In this document: piece after piece, positions 51,945-61,226 of the stretch
Position numbering within the stretch: position 1 is the first letter of the stretch
Layout: each line of letters opens with the position of its first letter
Assembly: GCA_021324045.1 (NCBI GenBank)
Contig: JAJPJV010000034.1
Coordinates: forward strand, 104,153-168,152
Reading direction: 5' to 3'
Length of the DNA: 64,000 nucleotides
Source: Actinomycetota bacterium
GTDB taxonomy: Bacteria; Actinomycetota; Acidimicrobiia; Acidimicrobiales; RAAP-2
The notes under the pieces: generated by a model
What the model saw: only the letters and a program-made list of their open reading frames with translations
Told to the model about the DNA's origin: nothing
The model's database searches: none
Translations under genes and position numbers: made by a program

Positions 51945-54022
51945 GGTGGTGATCCTCCGCTTGTTTGGTTTCGAGGCCCCGGCAGACCGTCACGGTCGGC
52001 CGATCGTCCCTTTGATCCCAACGATGCGTCCCGCTCCAGCACTCGGCGGCCAACCTCCGCGACGTGTTCGGCCGTGAAGCCGAGCTGTGAGAGCACCACC
52101 GGCCCGGGAGCGGATGCCCCGAAGCGGTCAATCGCAACGGTGACGTCGGCATAGCGGTCCCATCCAAGTGAAGCACCAGCCTCGACCGCCACGGTCGGCA
52201 CTTCGCGAGGAAGGACTGAATGCCGGTATTCGTCGTCTTGTGCCTCGAACCACTCCCAGCAGGGCAACGAGACAACACGAACGCCAAGGCCCTCAGCCGC
52301 GAGCAGGCTGGCCGCCTCCAAGCAGAGTTGGACCTCGCTGCCGGTCCCGACGAGCACGAGGTCCAGCCCACCAGGCCCCTCCTCGGGACGCAGCACATAC
52401 CCGCCGCGGGCCACCCCGGCTGGGGCTCGCTCGGCTGTTTCGGCGAGGACTGGGATGCCTTGACGGGTCAGCACGAGGCCGACCGGCCCGTCACTTTCCA
52501 CGGCACAGCGCCACGCATGGGCACACTCGGTGGCGTCAGCGGGACGGACCACCGCAAGCTCGGGCATCGCGCGCAACGATGCAAGCTGCTCGATCGGCTG
52601 ATGGGTCGGGCCGTCCTCGCCGAGCCCCACCGAATCATGGGTCCACGCGTACACGACGTGAGCCCGCGACAACGCTGCAAGACGAACGGCAGGACGCATG
52701 TAGTCACTAAAGATCAGGAAGGTACCGCCGACCGGCAGTACGCCACCGTGGGCCGCCATACCGGTCATGACGGCTGCCATGGCGTGCTCCCGGATGCCGT
52801 AGTAGAGCTGGCGGCCACCGGGGTCCTGCTTCGACTGGGTACCCACCCCGTCGAGCTGCATCCCGGTGTTCGCAGTGAGATCAGCCGCCCCGGCGACGAG
52901 CCCTGGGATCAATTCGCCCGTCGCACGCAGACAGGCATTGATCGCCCGTCGCGTCGGCACCGATGAACCGATCTCGAAGGTCGGAAGCTTGGTCTCCAAG
53001 CCTGGCAGGGCTCGACCCGACTGTGCTGCTTCCCATGCCGCGCGGTCACCGTCCCAGGCCTCGAAGCGGGCCTGCCACTCGGCACGAAGCGACCGTCCGC
53101 GAGCGATGCATTCTCGATAGGCCGCCAGCACCTCATCGGGGACCCAGAACGTCTGGTCGGGCGGCAAGCCCAGGATCTCCTTGGTCAACCGGATCTCCTC
53201 GTCCCCGAGGGGATCGCCGTGGGCCTCCTTGGTATCAGTGCGGTTCGGGGAAGGCCATCCGATGTGGCTACGCAAGATGATGAGCGATGGGCGATCGTCG
53301 TGGGCCATCGCTCGACGGAGCGCTTCTTCGAGGAGTGTCGTGTCGTTCGCCGCCTCCCCGATGGGGTCCACGTGCCAGCCATAGGCCTCGAAGCGCTGCG
53401 CGACGTCATCGCTGTAGGACAGCGACGTGGGACCATCGATCGTGATGTGGTTGTCGTCGTAGATGTAGACGAGACGTCCCAACCCGAGGTGGCCTGCCAG
53501 CGAGGCCGCTTCATGGGAGATCCCCTCCTCGAGACAGCCGTCGCCGCAGATGACGAAGGTGTAGTGGTTACAGATCTCCGAACCAAAGCGCGCACGCAGG
53601 AAGCGCTCGGCGATCCCCATGCCGACGCCATTGGCAAAGCCCTGCCCAAGCGGTCCGGTGGTCACCTCGACCCCGGGCGGCCTCCCGCGCTCGGGATGGC
53701 CCGGGGTCAGGCTGCCCCACTGGCGGAAGTTTCGGAGGTCCTCCAGGGTGAGGCCATAGCCGGTGAGGTACAGCATGGTGTAGAGCAGGATCGAGGCATG
53801 ACCGTTCGATAGCACGAACCGGTCGCGGTCGGGCCAAGACGGATCGCTGGGGTCATAACGCATGATCCTGGTCCACAGCACGTGTGCCAATGGTGCCAAG
53901 GCCATTGCCGTTCCCGGGTGGCCCGAATTCGCCCGCTGCGGGGCATCCATCGCCAGTCCGCGGATCACATTGATCCCAAGCTGCTCGAGATCGGCGTCGT
54001 CGATCAGCGCCGCGGGGGACAT
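51941..54022 (-). CDS. tkt: Transketolase
   Basis: A thiamine-diphosphate enzyme of about 693 residues that exchanges two-carbon units in the non-oxidative pentose-phosphate path. Present are ANSGHPGTAMALAPLAHVLW, RDRFVLSNGHASILLYTMLYLTGY, GPLGQGFANGVGMGIAE, the ThDP motif (GDGCLEEGISHEAASLAGHLGLGRLVYIYDDN) and the C-terminal DSVGLGEDGPTHQPIEQLASLRAMP. I prefer the ATG at 54022 because AGGG lies 8 bases upstream; the GTG at 54031 is an alternative. It heads the sugar-phosphate operon, so the promoter should lie in 54023-54246, the divergent gap with the small membrane genes. Confidence 0.95.
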   Translation of the reverse strand: MSPAALIDDADLEQLGINVIRGLAMDAPQRANSGHPGTAMALAPLAHVLWTRIMRYDPSDPSWPDRDRFVLSNGHASILLYTMLYLTGYGLTLEDLRNFRQWGSLTPGHPERGRPPGVEVTTGPLGQGFANGVGMGIAERFLRARFGSEICNHYTFVICGDGCLEEGISHEAASLAGHLGLGRLVYIYDDNHITIDGPTSLSYSDDVAQRFEAYGWHVDPIGEAANDTTLLEEALRRAMAHDDRPSLIILRSHIGWPSPNRTDTKEAHGDPLGDEEIRLTKEILGLPPDQTFWVPDEVLAAYRECIARGRSLRAEWQARFEAWDGDRAAWEAAQSGRALPGLETKLPTFEIGSSVPTRRAINACLRATGELIPGLVAGAADLTANTGMQLDGVGTQSKQDPGGRQLYYGIREHAMAAVMTGMAAHGGVLPVGGTFLIFSDYMRPAVRLAALSRAHVVYAWTHDSVGLGEDGPTHQPIEQLASLRAMPELAVVRPADATECAHAWRCAVESDGPVGLVLTRQGIPVLAETAERAPAGVARGGYVLRPEEGPGGLDLVLVGTGSEVQLCLEAASLLAAEGLGVRVVSLPCWEWFEAQDDEYRHSVLPREVPTVAVEAGASLGWDRYADVTVAIDRFGASAPGPVVLSQLGFTAEHVAEVGRRVLERDASLGSKGRSADRDGLPGPRNQTSGGSPP

Positions 54023-54246
54023 TGGGCTCACCCTACCCGGGCAGCACCGCGATGGGGCGGTGGCGTCAGGGGATGGCTGCCCGCCAGTTCATGCTCCTGA
54101 GGAGGGGCCGGCATCCAGTCGCGACGAGGTGCCCAGGCCGACCAGGTCGGCGCCGGGAACCGGTGATCACCTGCGAAGGCTCCGGTATTCGGTAGGGTCG
54201 CGCAGCACAAACTCGCGGCGGGCAACGGCGCAAGGAGCGGAGAGGA

Positions 54247-54630
54247 GTGAGGCTGCGAGCAATGGCAGGCGAGAGAGAGAGCGGCCCATCCAGATCCCGA
54301 ATCCGAGAGTCGGGCACAGACGCCTTCCGCCTCACCGTCAATTACCTCAAGCAGGAGACGCTCGGGCCACTCAAAGGGCTCGCACGAACCCTCGTCTTCG
54401 GACTTCTCGGCGCGATCTCGCTCGCGATTGCCGTCGTCCTCTGGCTTCTTGCGATCTTGCGCATCCTCGAGACTGAGACCGGCGCCTTTCACGGAAATCT
54501 CTCCTGGTTGCCCTACCTCATCGTGATGGCGCTGGCGACGGTGGTCATCGGTGCGGCCATCTGGCGGATCACACGGGGTCCGGCTGCCCGCCGTCGGCGC
54601 GCAGCCCGGAGCGAAGGCCGGAACGAATGA
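54247..54630 (+). CDS. Small membrane protein, Actinobacterial Holin-X-like
   Basis: A 127-residue protein with a basic N-terminus and two membrane helices at about residues 44-72 and 84-106 (TLVFGLLGAISLAIAVVLWLLAIL; WLPYLIVMALATVVIGAAIWRI), then a very basic tail. The pattern matches the small phage-holin-like family widespread in actinobacterial chromosomes, where the role is unknown. I chose the GTG at 54247 because AAGGAG at 54232-54237 is 9 bases upstream; the ATG at 54262 is the alternative. The next gene overlaps by 4 bases, and the gene is divergent from tkt. Confidence 0.75.
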   Translation: MRLRAMAGERESGPSRSRIRESGTDAFRLTVNYLKQETLGPLKGLARTLVFGLLGAISLAIAVVLWLLAILRILETETGAFHGNLSWLPYLIVMALATVVIGAAIWRITRGPAARRRRAARSEGRNE

Positions 54631-54872
54631 AAGGGATTGGCATGACCCTCGGAACTGATGCTGTCACGAACAATGGGCGGCGGATCACACGCAACGACCT
54701 AGAGGCGGCGTTCGGCAAGCTCCTCGGCGAGGGGCCGCGCACCACCGCGGGCATCCCCGCGCCTGTGGTTGTCGCCGCCGCGGTCGCAGTAGCCAGCCTG
54801 GTCTTGGCGTTCCTCCTCGGGAAGCGCCGGGGTACCAAGCGCTCCGCTGTCGTCGAGATCCGCCGGCTCTGA
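54627..54872 (+). CDS. Small single-helix membrane protein
   Basis: An 81-residue protein coupled to the preceding gene by an ATGA overlap. A polar N-terminal half (RRITRNDLEAAFGKLLGEG) precedes one hydrophobic helix at about residues 45-64 (PVVVAAAVAVASLVLAFLLG) and a basic end. It resembles a companion of the holin-like gene in actinobacterial genomes. The function is unknown. The overlap and the positive-inside pattern support a real gene. Confidence 0.7.
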   Translation: MKGIGMTLGTDAVTNNGRRITRNDLEAAFGKLLGEGPRTTAGIPAPVVVAAAVAVASLVLAFLLGKRRGTKRSAVVEIRRL

Positions 54873-54912
54873 GCTCGCCAATCAGCCCTGCGAGACCTTT
54901 GAGGCTCTGAGG

Positions 54913-55146
54913 ATGGACTACCTGCTGAGACGGCTGTTCCGGACCGCTGCACGCCGCGGTCTCGGCGGCGAGCACTGGGCATGGTTCCTCATCGCCGGAG
55001 CTGCATACCTGCTGCGGCGGGCACGCTCGAAGGACCAGCGCCTGGTGACTTCGTCTCGACTCGTGCCCGGTGACCGCCTCCTGATCACCGTACGCGACAG
55101 ATCCGACCGCTCGGTTGAGGCCGCCGCACACCACGAACCGGCTTGA
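54913..55146 (+). CDS. Small hypothetical protein
   Basis: A 77-residue protein beginning MDYLLRRLFRTAARRG, with a hydrophobic stretch HWAWFLIAGAAYLLRRA and a beta-like tail (SSRLVPGDRLLITVRDRS). It may associate with the membrane. It lies 40 bases after the previous small gene and directly before trmI, and all three small genes look like one unit. The function is unknown. Confidence 0.62.
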   Translation: MDYLLRRLFRTAARRGLGGEHWAWFLIAGAAYLLRRARSKDQRLVTSSRLVPGDRLLITVRDRSDRSVEAAAHHEPA

Positions 55147-55162
55147 CGACCCTGCCCGACGC

Positions 55163-55981
55163 ATGGTCTCGCCCCGTGAGCGGTTCAGGCCAGGTGAGCG
55201 CGTCCTCGCCGTCGATGCGAAGGACCGGCGTTACCTCCTGACCCTCACCCCCGGCGCCGCCTTCCACACCCACGCGGGCGTCCTGCACCACGACGACATC
55301 ATCGGGGCGCTCGAAGGAAGCACCGTGACGGGATCGACCGGTCGTTCGTTCCTGGTCTTTCGACCGACCCTGGCAGACGTCGTCTTGAAGATGCCCCGCG
55401 GGGCCCAGGTCATCTACCCCAAGGATCTTGGTGCGATCCTTGTCGCTGCCGACATCGGCCCGAACCAACGAATTCTCGAGGCCGGCGTGGGCTCAGGTGC
55501 ACTGTCGATGGCGCTGTTGCGTGCAGGAGCGACCGTGATCGCGTACGAGATCCGAGCGGACTTCGCCGCCCGAGCGCGCGCCAACGTTCATGCCTTCCTT
55601 GGCCCGGATACCCCTTACGACGTCGAGATTCGCGACGTCACCGAAGGGATCACCGAGCGAGATCTCGACCGGGTACTGCTCGACCTTCCAGAACCATGGC
55701 GAGTGGTGGAGCATGCGGCGACCGCCCTTCGTCCCGGAGGAATCCTGTTGGCGTACCTCCCCACGATCAACCAGACCGCACAACTCCGGGAATGCCTCGA
55801 CGCCGCGCCGTTCCGGTTGACAGAGACCGTCGAGATCCTGCGACGCACCTGGCACATCGATCGCCGCTCGATCCGGCCGGACCACCGAATGGTTGCCCAC
55901 ACGGGATTCCTGACCACCGCTCGGCGGGTCCCCGTTCCCGGGGAAACCACACCGGTGTCGGACTCACCGAAAAACCCCTGA
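55163..55981 (+). CDS. trmI: tRNA (adenine-58-N1)-methyltransferase TrmI
   Basis: A 272-residue SAM-dependent methyltransferase for m1A58 in the T-loop of tRNA. The N-terminal region GERVLAVDAKDRRYLLTLTPGAAFHTHAG is the family signature, followed by QVIYPKDLGAILVAADIGPNQRILEAGVGSGALSMALLRAG (SAM motif I) and DRVLLDLPEPWRVVEHA. I prefer ATG 55163 because the resulting N-terminus matches the length of mycobacterial TrmI; a TTG at 55115 would overlap the previous gene. In actinobacteria trmI typically lies just upstream of the arc proteasome locus, as here. Confidence 0.92.
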   Translation: MVSPRERFRPGERVLAVDAKDRRYLLTLTPGAAFHTHAGVLHHDDIIGALEGSTVTGSTGRSFLVFRPTLADVVLKMPRGAQVIYPKDLGAILVAADIGPNQRILEAGVGSGALSMALLRAGATVIAYEIRADFAARARANVHAFLGPDTPYDVEIRDVTEGITERDLDRVLLDLPEPWRVVEHAATALRPGGILLAYLPTINQTAQLRECLDAAPFRLTETVEILRRTWHIDRRSIRPDHRMVAHTGFLTTARRVPVPGETTPVSDSPKNP

Positions 55982-56058
55982 CGGGCTGTCCAGCCGTCAG
56001 GTCTTGGCCCTGGCGCCGGACAGCCGTTCCTCGGACCCAACGGGCCGGCTCGATGAGC

Positions 56059-56295
56059 TCAGTCTCGCTCGATAAAGATGCACTCGCCTGGGCATTCCTC
56101 AGCCGCCTCGACGACCGCATCTTCGAGGTCCTCGGGAACCAGAGCCATGCCCGCCGACCCACCCGGGTCGTTTTTGATGTCGGAATCCTCTTTGACGTAG
56201 GCGAGACCGTCGTCGAGAAGGGTGAAGACCGCTGGCGCGATCTCTTCACAGAGGCCGTCACCGGTACAGAGATCCTGGTCGATCCAGACCTTCAT
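56059..56295 (-). CDS. Small ferredoxin with Asp in place of the second Cys
   Basis: A 78-residue ferredoxin. The ligand pattern is CTGDGLC (Cys10, Asp13, Cys16) with distal Cys68 and Cys72 (ECPGECIF). Asp takes the position of the second cluster Cys, which points to a [3Fe-4S] or Asp-coordinated [4Fe-4S] cluster. AGGAAGG lies 6 bases before the ATG at 56295. Ferredoxins of this type sit between trmI and arc in other actinobacteria, but a link to the proteasome is not known. It is convergent with trmI and divergent from arc. Confidence 0.87.
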   Translation of the reverse strand: MKVWIDQDLCTGDGLCEEIAPAVFTLLDDGLAYVKEDSDIKNDPGGSAGMALVPEDLEDAVVEAAEECPGECIFIERD

Positions 56296-56646
56296 TCATC
56301 GCCTTCCTGTGTATGCCCCATGGACACCGTACCCCGACATCCCCGCGAGGCCCGGCCGGTCCCGGACCGTAACGAGAGGCGGTTAGCCTGTCAACGATCC
56401 GGTCAAACGCCGGTGCCGACCCAATCCCCGTACCGAGCTGAGCCGATCACTTCAGTGGCCCTTTCGAGTCGGGGCTGGGGTCGTTCGACCCGTGGTAGGC
56501 AACCATGTTAGTGGAGCTTGTGATCCCGGCCGATCCACTCCGAGCTTCAGGAACGCCCGGACGATTGACGAGCCCGCGGCAGGACCTTGTTGGGCCCCCG
56601 AGCCTGACATCGATCGCGTGCAGTCACTCACCCAATCAGTAGGGTG
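56296..56646. other. Divergent ferredoxin-arc intergenic region, no gene seen
   Basis: About 350 bases that should contain the promoters for the ferredoxin (minus) and for arc (plus). I see no reading frame with domain content, no clear -10/-35 pair and no convincing RNA structure. Confidence 0.45.
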
Positions 56647-58443
56647 ATGGAGGAGCCGGGGTCGAGGGAGGTGAGTCCGACGCCGAGGCCAGAAGATCAC
56701 GACGCAAGCAGCGATCCCTGGGCAGAGCTGGAGGCGCTGAGAGCGCGTCTTGCGGATGCCGAAGAGGAAGTTCGGACCCTTCGCAGGCGGCTCCAGGAGA
56801 GCCCGGGACGGATCGAGTCGCTCGAGGAGCGCCTGCTCGATACCAAGGGCCAACTTGCCCAGGCGATCTCGCAGAACGAGAAGCTGACCTTCACGTTGCA
56901 ACAGGCAAAGGAGCAGCTCGCCACCTTGCGAGAGGAGGTCGAGAAGCTCACGCAGCCCCCCGCTGCCTACGGGACCTTCTTGGGGCTCAACGAGGACGGG
57001 ACCGTCGACGTGTTCGCCAGCGGACGAAAGATGCGGGTGGCGCTGCATCCCGACATCGATCCAGGCGTCCTGGAGAAGGGGAACGAGGTTGTCCTCAATG
57101 AGTCGCTCAACGTCGTGCTCGTTCGCGACGGAGAGCTCTCCGGAGAAGTCGTCACGCTCAAGGAGCTCTTGGATGACGGTCACCGCGCCATCGTCTACGC
57201 GCGCGCCGACGAGGAGCGCGTGGTCGAGCTGGCGCACGACCTGATCGGCATGAAGCTTCGGGCGGGCGATGCCCTGTTGATGGACTCCCGCAGCCAGCTC
57301 CTCATCGAGAAGCTCCCCCGACCCGAAGTCGAAGAGCTCGTCCTCGAAGAGGTGCCCGATATCACCTACGCCGACGTCGGCGGTCTCGACGCCCAGATCG
57401 AGGCCATCACCGACGCGGTCGAGCTTCCCTACTTGCACCGGCGCCTCTTCGCGACCTATCGCTTGCCAGCACCCAAGGGCATCCTGCTCTACGGACCTCC
57501 GGGTTGCGGCAAGACACTGATTGCCAAGGCGGTGGCGAACTCGCTGGCGAAGAAGGTGGCCGAAGCCACCGGACGGCCCGACGTCCGGAGCTACTTCCTC
57601 AACATCAAGGGCCCCGAGCTGTTGAACAAATACGTCGGGGAAACCGAGCGACAGATCCGCCTCGTCTTTGAACGTGCACGCGAGAAGGCAGAAGAAGGCG
57701 TTCCGGTGATCGTGTTCTTCGACGAGATGGACTCGCTCTTCCGAACCCGCGGGACCGGCATCAGCTCGGACATGGAGTCGACGATCGTTCCTCAGCTCCT
57801 TGCGGAGATCGACGGAGTCGAAGCGCTTCGAGATGTCATCGTGATCGGTGCTTCCAACCGTGAAGACCTCATCGATCCGGCGATCTTGCGGCCTGGCCGG
57901 CTCGACGTGAAGATCAAGATCGAACGGCCGGACCGAGAAGCAGCGGCGCAGATTTTTGCCCGGTACCTGACGCCTGACCTCCCGATCGACCCCGAGGAGC
58001 TCGAGCGCCTCGGGGGAGGCGATCCGGCCAAAGCCACGCAGGCCATGATCGAGCAGACCGTCGCGGAGATGTACCGGGACACCGAAGAGAACCGCTTCCT
58101 CGAGGTGACCTACCAAAACGGCGACAAGGAGATCCTCTATTACCGAGACTTCGCCTCCGGAGCGATGATCGAGAACATCGTTCGCCGGGCCAAGAAGCTC
58201 GCCATCAAGCGAGAGATCGCGGGCGAACCCGGAGGGATCAGGGTCCCGGACCTGATCGACTCGATCCGTCAGGAGTACAAGGAGAACGAGGACCTCCCAA
58301 ACACCACCAATCCCGACGACTGGGCGCGAATCTCGGGCAAGAAGGGCGAGCGAATCATCTACGTCCGCACCTTGATGGCCGACGACCGAGAGACGCGCGG
58401 TGGTCGCTCCATCGAAAGAGTGGGCACCGGGCAGTATCTCTGA
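56647..58443 (+). CDS. arc: Proteasome-associated ATPase ARC/Mpa
   Basis: A 598-residue AAA+ ring ATPase that recognises pupylated proteins, unfolds them and feeds them to the 20S proteasome. Residues 25-105 form the coiled coil that binds Pup ([23 protein letters not shown]). Tandem OB-type domains follow, then the AAA domain: Walker A GPPGCGKT at about residue 283, Walker [11 protein letters not shown] at about 356 and [16 protein letters not shown]. It ends in GQYL, the C-terminal docking motif for the PrcA ring. I chose the ATG at 56647. GTG 56644 and GTG 56674 are alternatives. Confidence 0.97.
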   Translation: MEEPGSREVSPTPRPEDHDASSDPWAELEALRARLADAEEEVRTLRRRLQESPGRIESLEERLLDTKGQLAQAISQNEKLTFTLQQAKEQLATLREEVEKLTQPPAAYGTFLGLNEDGTVDVFASGRKMRVALHPDIDPGVLEKGNEVVLNESLNVVLVRDGELSGEVVTLKELLDDGHRAIVYARADEERVVELAHDLIGMKLRAGDALLMDSRSQLLIEKLPRPEVEELVLEEVPDITYADVGGLDAQIEAITDAVELPYLHRRLFATYRLPAPKGILLYGPPGCGKTLIAKAVANSLAKKVAEATGRPDVRSYFLNIKGPELLNKYVGETERQIRLVFERAREKAEEGVPVIVFFDEMDSLFRTRGTGISSDMESTIVPQLLAEIDGVEALRDVIVIGASNREDLIDPAILRPGRLDVKIKIERPDREAAAQIFARYLTPDLPIDPEELERLGGGDPAKATQAMIEQTVAEMYRDTEENRFLEVTYQNGDKEILYYRDFASGAMIENIVRRAKKLAIKREIAGEPGGIRVPDLIDSIRQEYKENEDLPNTTNPDDWARISGKKGERIIYVRTLMADDRETRGGRSIERVGTGQYL

Positions 58444-58655
58444 TCAGCACGGCGGGTTGTTGCCGCGCACCCAGGGCGTGTCACATGCTCCTTGGGCAGA
58501 GCTCCTCGATGCGCATGTCCGTGCCGCGTGACGGTTCGGTGGCCGGCAACCCCTGGGCGATCGCCGCGTCCGACACGTGCCTTCGTAACGCAGGTCATCG
58601 GAGGAGCCCGATCAAGCGGCGTGGCGATAGAGGCCGGACCGGGTAGGGTCCAGGC

Positions 58656-60143
58656 GTGGCTATTCCAAAGGTGTGTGGCATCGAGACCGAGTTCGGTATC
58701 CACACCTCCGGGGGTGACGGGAACCCGGTCACCGCATCGTCATTGTTGGTCAATGCCTACGCGGCATCGGTGCAACGACAGACGGGCTGGGATTTCGAGG
58801 ACGAGACGCCAGCCAACGATGCGCGGGGCTTCTCGAGAGAGGGTGCCATGCCACCGATGGTGGAAACGCACCTGGCGAACACCGTCCTCACCAACGGGGC
58901 ACGCTTTTACGTGGATCACGCCCACCCCGAGTACTCGACCCCAGAATGTGCGGATCCCCTCGAGCTCGTTCGCTACGACAAGGCAGGAGAGGAGACCCTC
59001 CGACGCGCGATGGCAGCTGCCGAGGCCGCCTTCCCGGAGGCGCCGCGCATCGTGACGTACAAGAACAACTCCGACGGCAAGGGCAACTCCTATGGTTGCC
59101 ACGAGAACTACCTCATGGATCGGGCGGTCCCCTTCGCGCGGATCGCGGCCGGGATCGTCCCTCACCTCGTGACCCGTCAGATCTATACAGGTGCCGGGAA
59201 GGTCGGCTCCGAGACCGCCGGGATGGGCACGGGCATCCATTTCCAGATCTCCCAGCGTGCCGAGTTCTTCGAGGAAGTCGTGGGCCTCGAGACCACGCTC
59301 AAGCGGCCGATCGTGAACACCCGCGACGAGCCACACGCCGATCCCAAGCGCTTCCGGCGACTGCATGTGATCGTGGGCGACGCAAACCTCGCCGAGGTGG
59401 CCACGCTGCTCAAGGTCGGCTCGACGGCACTGCTGCTTGCCATGATCGAAGACGAGATGCTTCCGAGCCGTGATCTCTCCTTGAGTGACCCCGTGCGGGA
59501 GATGCACGGGGTCTCGACGGATCTGTCCCTGCGACGACCCCTGCAGGCGGCCGATGGCTCGACGATCACCGCCCTAGAGGTCCAATGGGAGATCTTCGGC
59601 GCCGCCCGCCGGTACGTGAAGGAACGCGGATTCGAGGTGGTCGGGGGCCAGACGGTCGGTGAGCTCGTGCTCGACCGCTGGGAGGCAGTCCTCACGGCCC
59701 TCGAATCGGCACCCGAAAGCCTTGCCAGCCAGCTCGACTGGGTCGCCAAGCGGCAGCTGATCGAGCACTACCGTGAGCGTCATGGGTGCGGGTGGGAGGA
59801 TCACCGGCTCGCCGCACTGGACCTCCAGTACCACGATCTGCGGCCGGAACGTTCACTCTTCGCGCGTCTTGGCATGGAACGGCTGGTGGATCCGGCAGAG
59901 GTCGCGGCTGCCGTCGTCGAACCCCCCACGCGGACGCGGGCTTGGTTCCGTGGGCAATGCCTGACACGCTGGCCGGAGTGGATCGCGACGGCCAACTGGG
60001 ACTCGCTGGTGTTCGACCTTGGCACCGATCCGTTGCGCCGCGTCCCTATGATGGACCCGCTCAAGGGAACCGCCGACCATACGGCAGCACTTCTCGAAGC
60101 CTGCAACAATCCGGCTGAACTCGTGGACCGGTTGAGCTCCTGA
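58656..60143 (+). CDS. dop: Pup deamidase/depupylase Dop
   Basis: A 495-residue enzyme of the carboxylate-amine ligase fold. It deamidates the C-terminal Gln of Pup to Glu and also removes Pup from substrates. The N-terminus GIETEFGIH with the metal-binding Glu residues is conserved. Next come [41 protein letters not shown] and RQIYTGAGKVG, all shared with PafA. The extra loop after SLLVNAYAAS (DFEDETPANDARGF) is the Dop-loop region that separates Dop from PafA. The GTG at 58656 begins the conserved sequence. pup follows after 12 bases. Confidence 0.95.
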   Translation: MAIPKVCGIETEFGIHTSGGDGNPVTASSLLVNAYAASVQRQTGWDFEDETPANDARGFSREGAMPPMVETHLANTVLTNGARFYVDHAHPEYSTPECADPLELVRYDKAGEETLRRAMAAAEAAFPEAPRIVTYKNNSDGKGNSYGCHENYLMDRAVPFARIAAGIVPHLVTRQIYTGAGKVGSETAGMGTGIHFQISQRAEFFEEVVGLETTLKRPIVNTRDEPHADPKRFRRLHVIVGDANLAEVATLLKVGSTALLLAMIEDEMLPSRDLSLSDPVREMHGVSTDLSLRRPLQAADGSTITALEVQWEIFGAARRYVKERGFEVVGGQTVGELVLDRWEAVLTALESAPESLASQLDWVAKRQLIEHYRERHGCGWEDHRLAALDLQYHDLRPERSLFARLGMERLVDPAEVAAAVVEPPTRTRAWFRGQCLTRWPEWIATANWDSLVFDLGTDPLRRVPMMDPLKGTADHTAALLEACNNPAELVDRLSS

Positions 60144-60155
60144 AGGGGTGAGGAC

Positions 60156-60350
60156 ATGCCAGAGCGTGAGCTGAAGCGCCGAAGCGCCCCCGAACGCAAG
60201 GAGGCCGAGGTCGAGGACGTCCCTGTGTCCTCCGAGCGGGGAGAGAAGATCAAGGCCGAACTCGACGACCTCCTCGACGAGATCGACGAGGTGCTCGAGG
60301 ACAACGCGGAGGAGTTTGTCCGCAACTACGTCCAGAAGGGTGGGCAGTAG
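60156..60350 (+). CDS. pup: Prokaryotic ubiquitin-like protein Pup
   Basis: A 64-residue, highly charged, intrinsically disordered modifier. The C-terminal half has the helix-forming region that binds the ARC coiled coil (EKIKAELDDLLDEIDEVLEDNAEEFV) and ends in VRNYVQKGGQ. The terminal residue is Gln, so deamidation by Dop to Glu is needed before PafA can link it to lysines. It lies between dop and prcB with 6 bases to the next start. AAGGGG-type purines precede the ATG. Confidence 0.97.
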   Translation: MPERELKRRSAPERKEAEVEDVPVSSERGEKIKAELDDLLDEIDEVLEDNAEEFVRNYVQKGGQ

Positions 60351-60356
60351 GCGCAA

Positions 60357-61226
60357 GTGCCCCTTCCACTGTTCAGTCCGGCTGAAGACCCGGGGCCGGA
60401 CTTCAAAGCACTGCTGCGTCGGACCGGGCTCGCTGTTCCGACGACACCACTCCCTGGCGCGTCGACGACGGGCCCGAGAGACCCGCTGGGGTCTGCCACG
60501 GGCCAATCGCCGAGCACGTTCATGCACGGCACGACGGTCGTCGCCCTGCGCTTCGCCGGCGGGATCGTCATGGCGGGTGACCGCCGAGCGACCGAGGGTT
60601 ACTCCATCGCCCACCGGGCCATGGAGAAGGTCTTCCCCGGTGACCGTTGGTCCGCAGTCGCCATTGCTGGCGTCGCCGGGCCCGCGGTCGAGATGGTGCG
60701 GCTGTTCCAAGTCCAGCTCGAACACTACGAAAAGGTCGAGGGCCTGTCCCTCAGTCTCGAGGGCAAAGCGAACCAGCTCGCCCAGATGGTCAGGGAGCAC
60801 CTCCCCATGGCAATGCAGGGCCTTGCAGTCGTCCCGCTCTTCGCAGGCTACGACCACCGTCGGCAAACCGGCAGGATCTTCACCTACGACGTGACCGGTG
60901 GCCACTACGAGGAGACAGACTTCCAAGCCACTGGCTCCGGCGGTCGCGATGCGCGCACGACGATCAAGCTCGGCTACCGAGAGGGGCTCTCACGGGACGA
61001 AGCAATCGACCTGGCGATCGAGGCGCTGTTCGAAGCCGCCGACGAGGACGCTGGGACGGGCGGTCCTGACCTCGTGAGGGGCATCTACCCCCTCGTGGCC
61101 GTCGTCGATGCCGATGGCTACGTCCAGCTCGAGGACTCCGACGTTGCGGCGCGCTTCGAATCGCTCATCGCTCGCAAGCGCAAGGAGCGGCCTGGTGGCA
61201 TGAGCTCTGGTGGGGAGCTGCGATGA
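60357..61226 (+). CDS. prcB: 20S proteasome beta subunit PrcB
   Basis: The proteolytic subunit of the proteasome core, 289 residues. A propeptide of about 58 residues precedes the N-terminal nucleophile: cleavage before Thr59 in FMHGTTVVALRFAGG. The active-site environment MAGDRRATEG (catalytic Lys region MAGDRR), the GYDHRRQTGRIFTYDVTGG block and the SGGRDARTTIKLGYREGLSRDEAIDLAIEAL motif are intact. It starts with a GTG, 6 bases after the pup stop. The stop overlaps the prcA start as ATGA. Confidence 0.97.
   Translation: MPLPLFSPAEDPGPDFKALLRRTGLAVPTTPLPGASTTGPRDPLGSATGQSPSTFMHGTTVVALRFAGGIVMAGDRRATEGYSIAHRAMEKVFPGDRWSAVAIAGVAGPAVEMVRLFQVQLEHYEKVEGLSLSLEGKANQLAQMVREHLPMAMQGLAVVPLFAGYDHRRQTGRIFTYDVTGGHYEETDFQATGSGGRDARTTIKLGYREGLSRDEAIDLAIEALFEAADEDAGTGGPDLVRGIYPLVAVVDADGYVQLEDSDVAARFESLIARKRKERPGGMSSGGELR

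Noticed and set aside
56452..58116. 554-codon minus-strand frame opposite arc
   Set aside because: Mirror frame of arc with no independent features.
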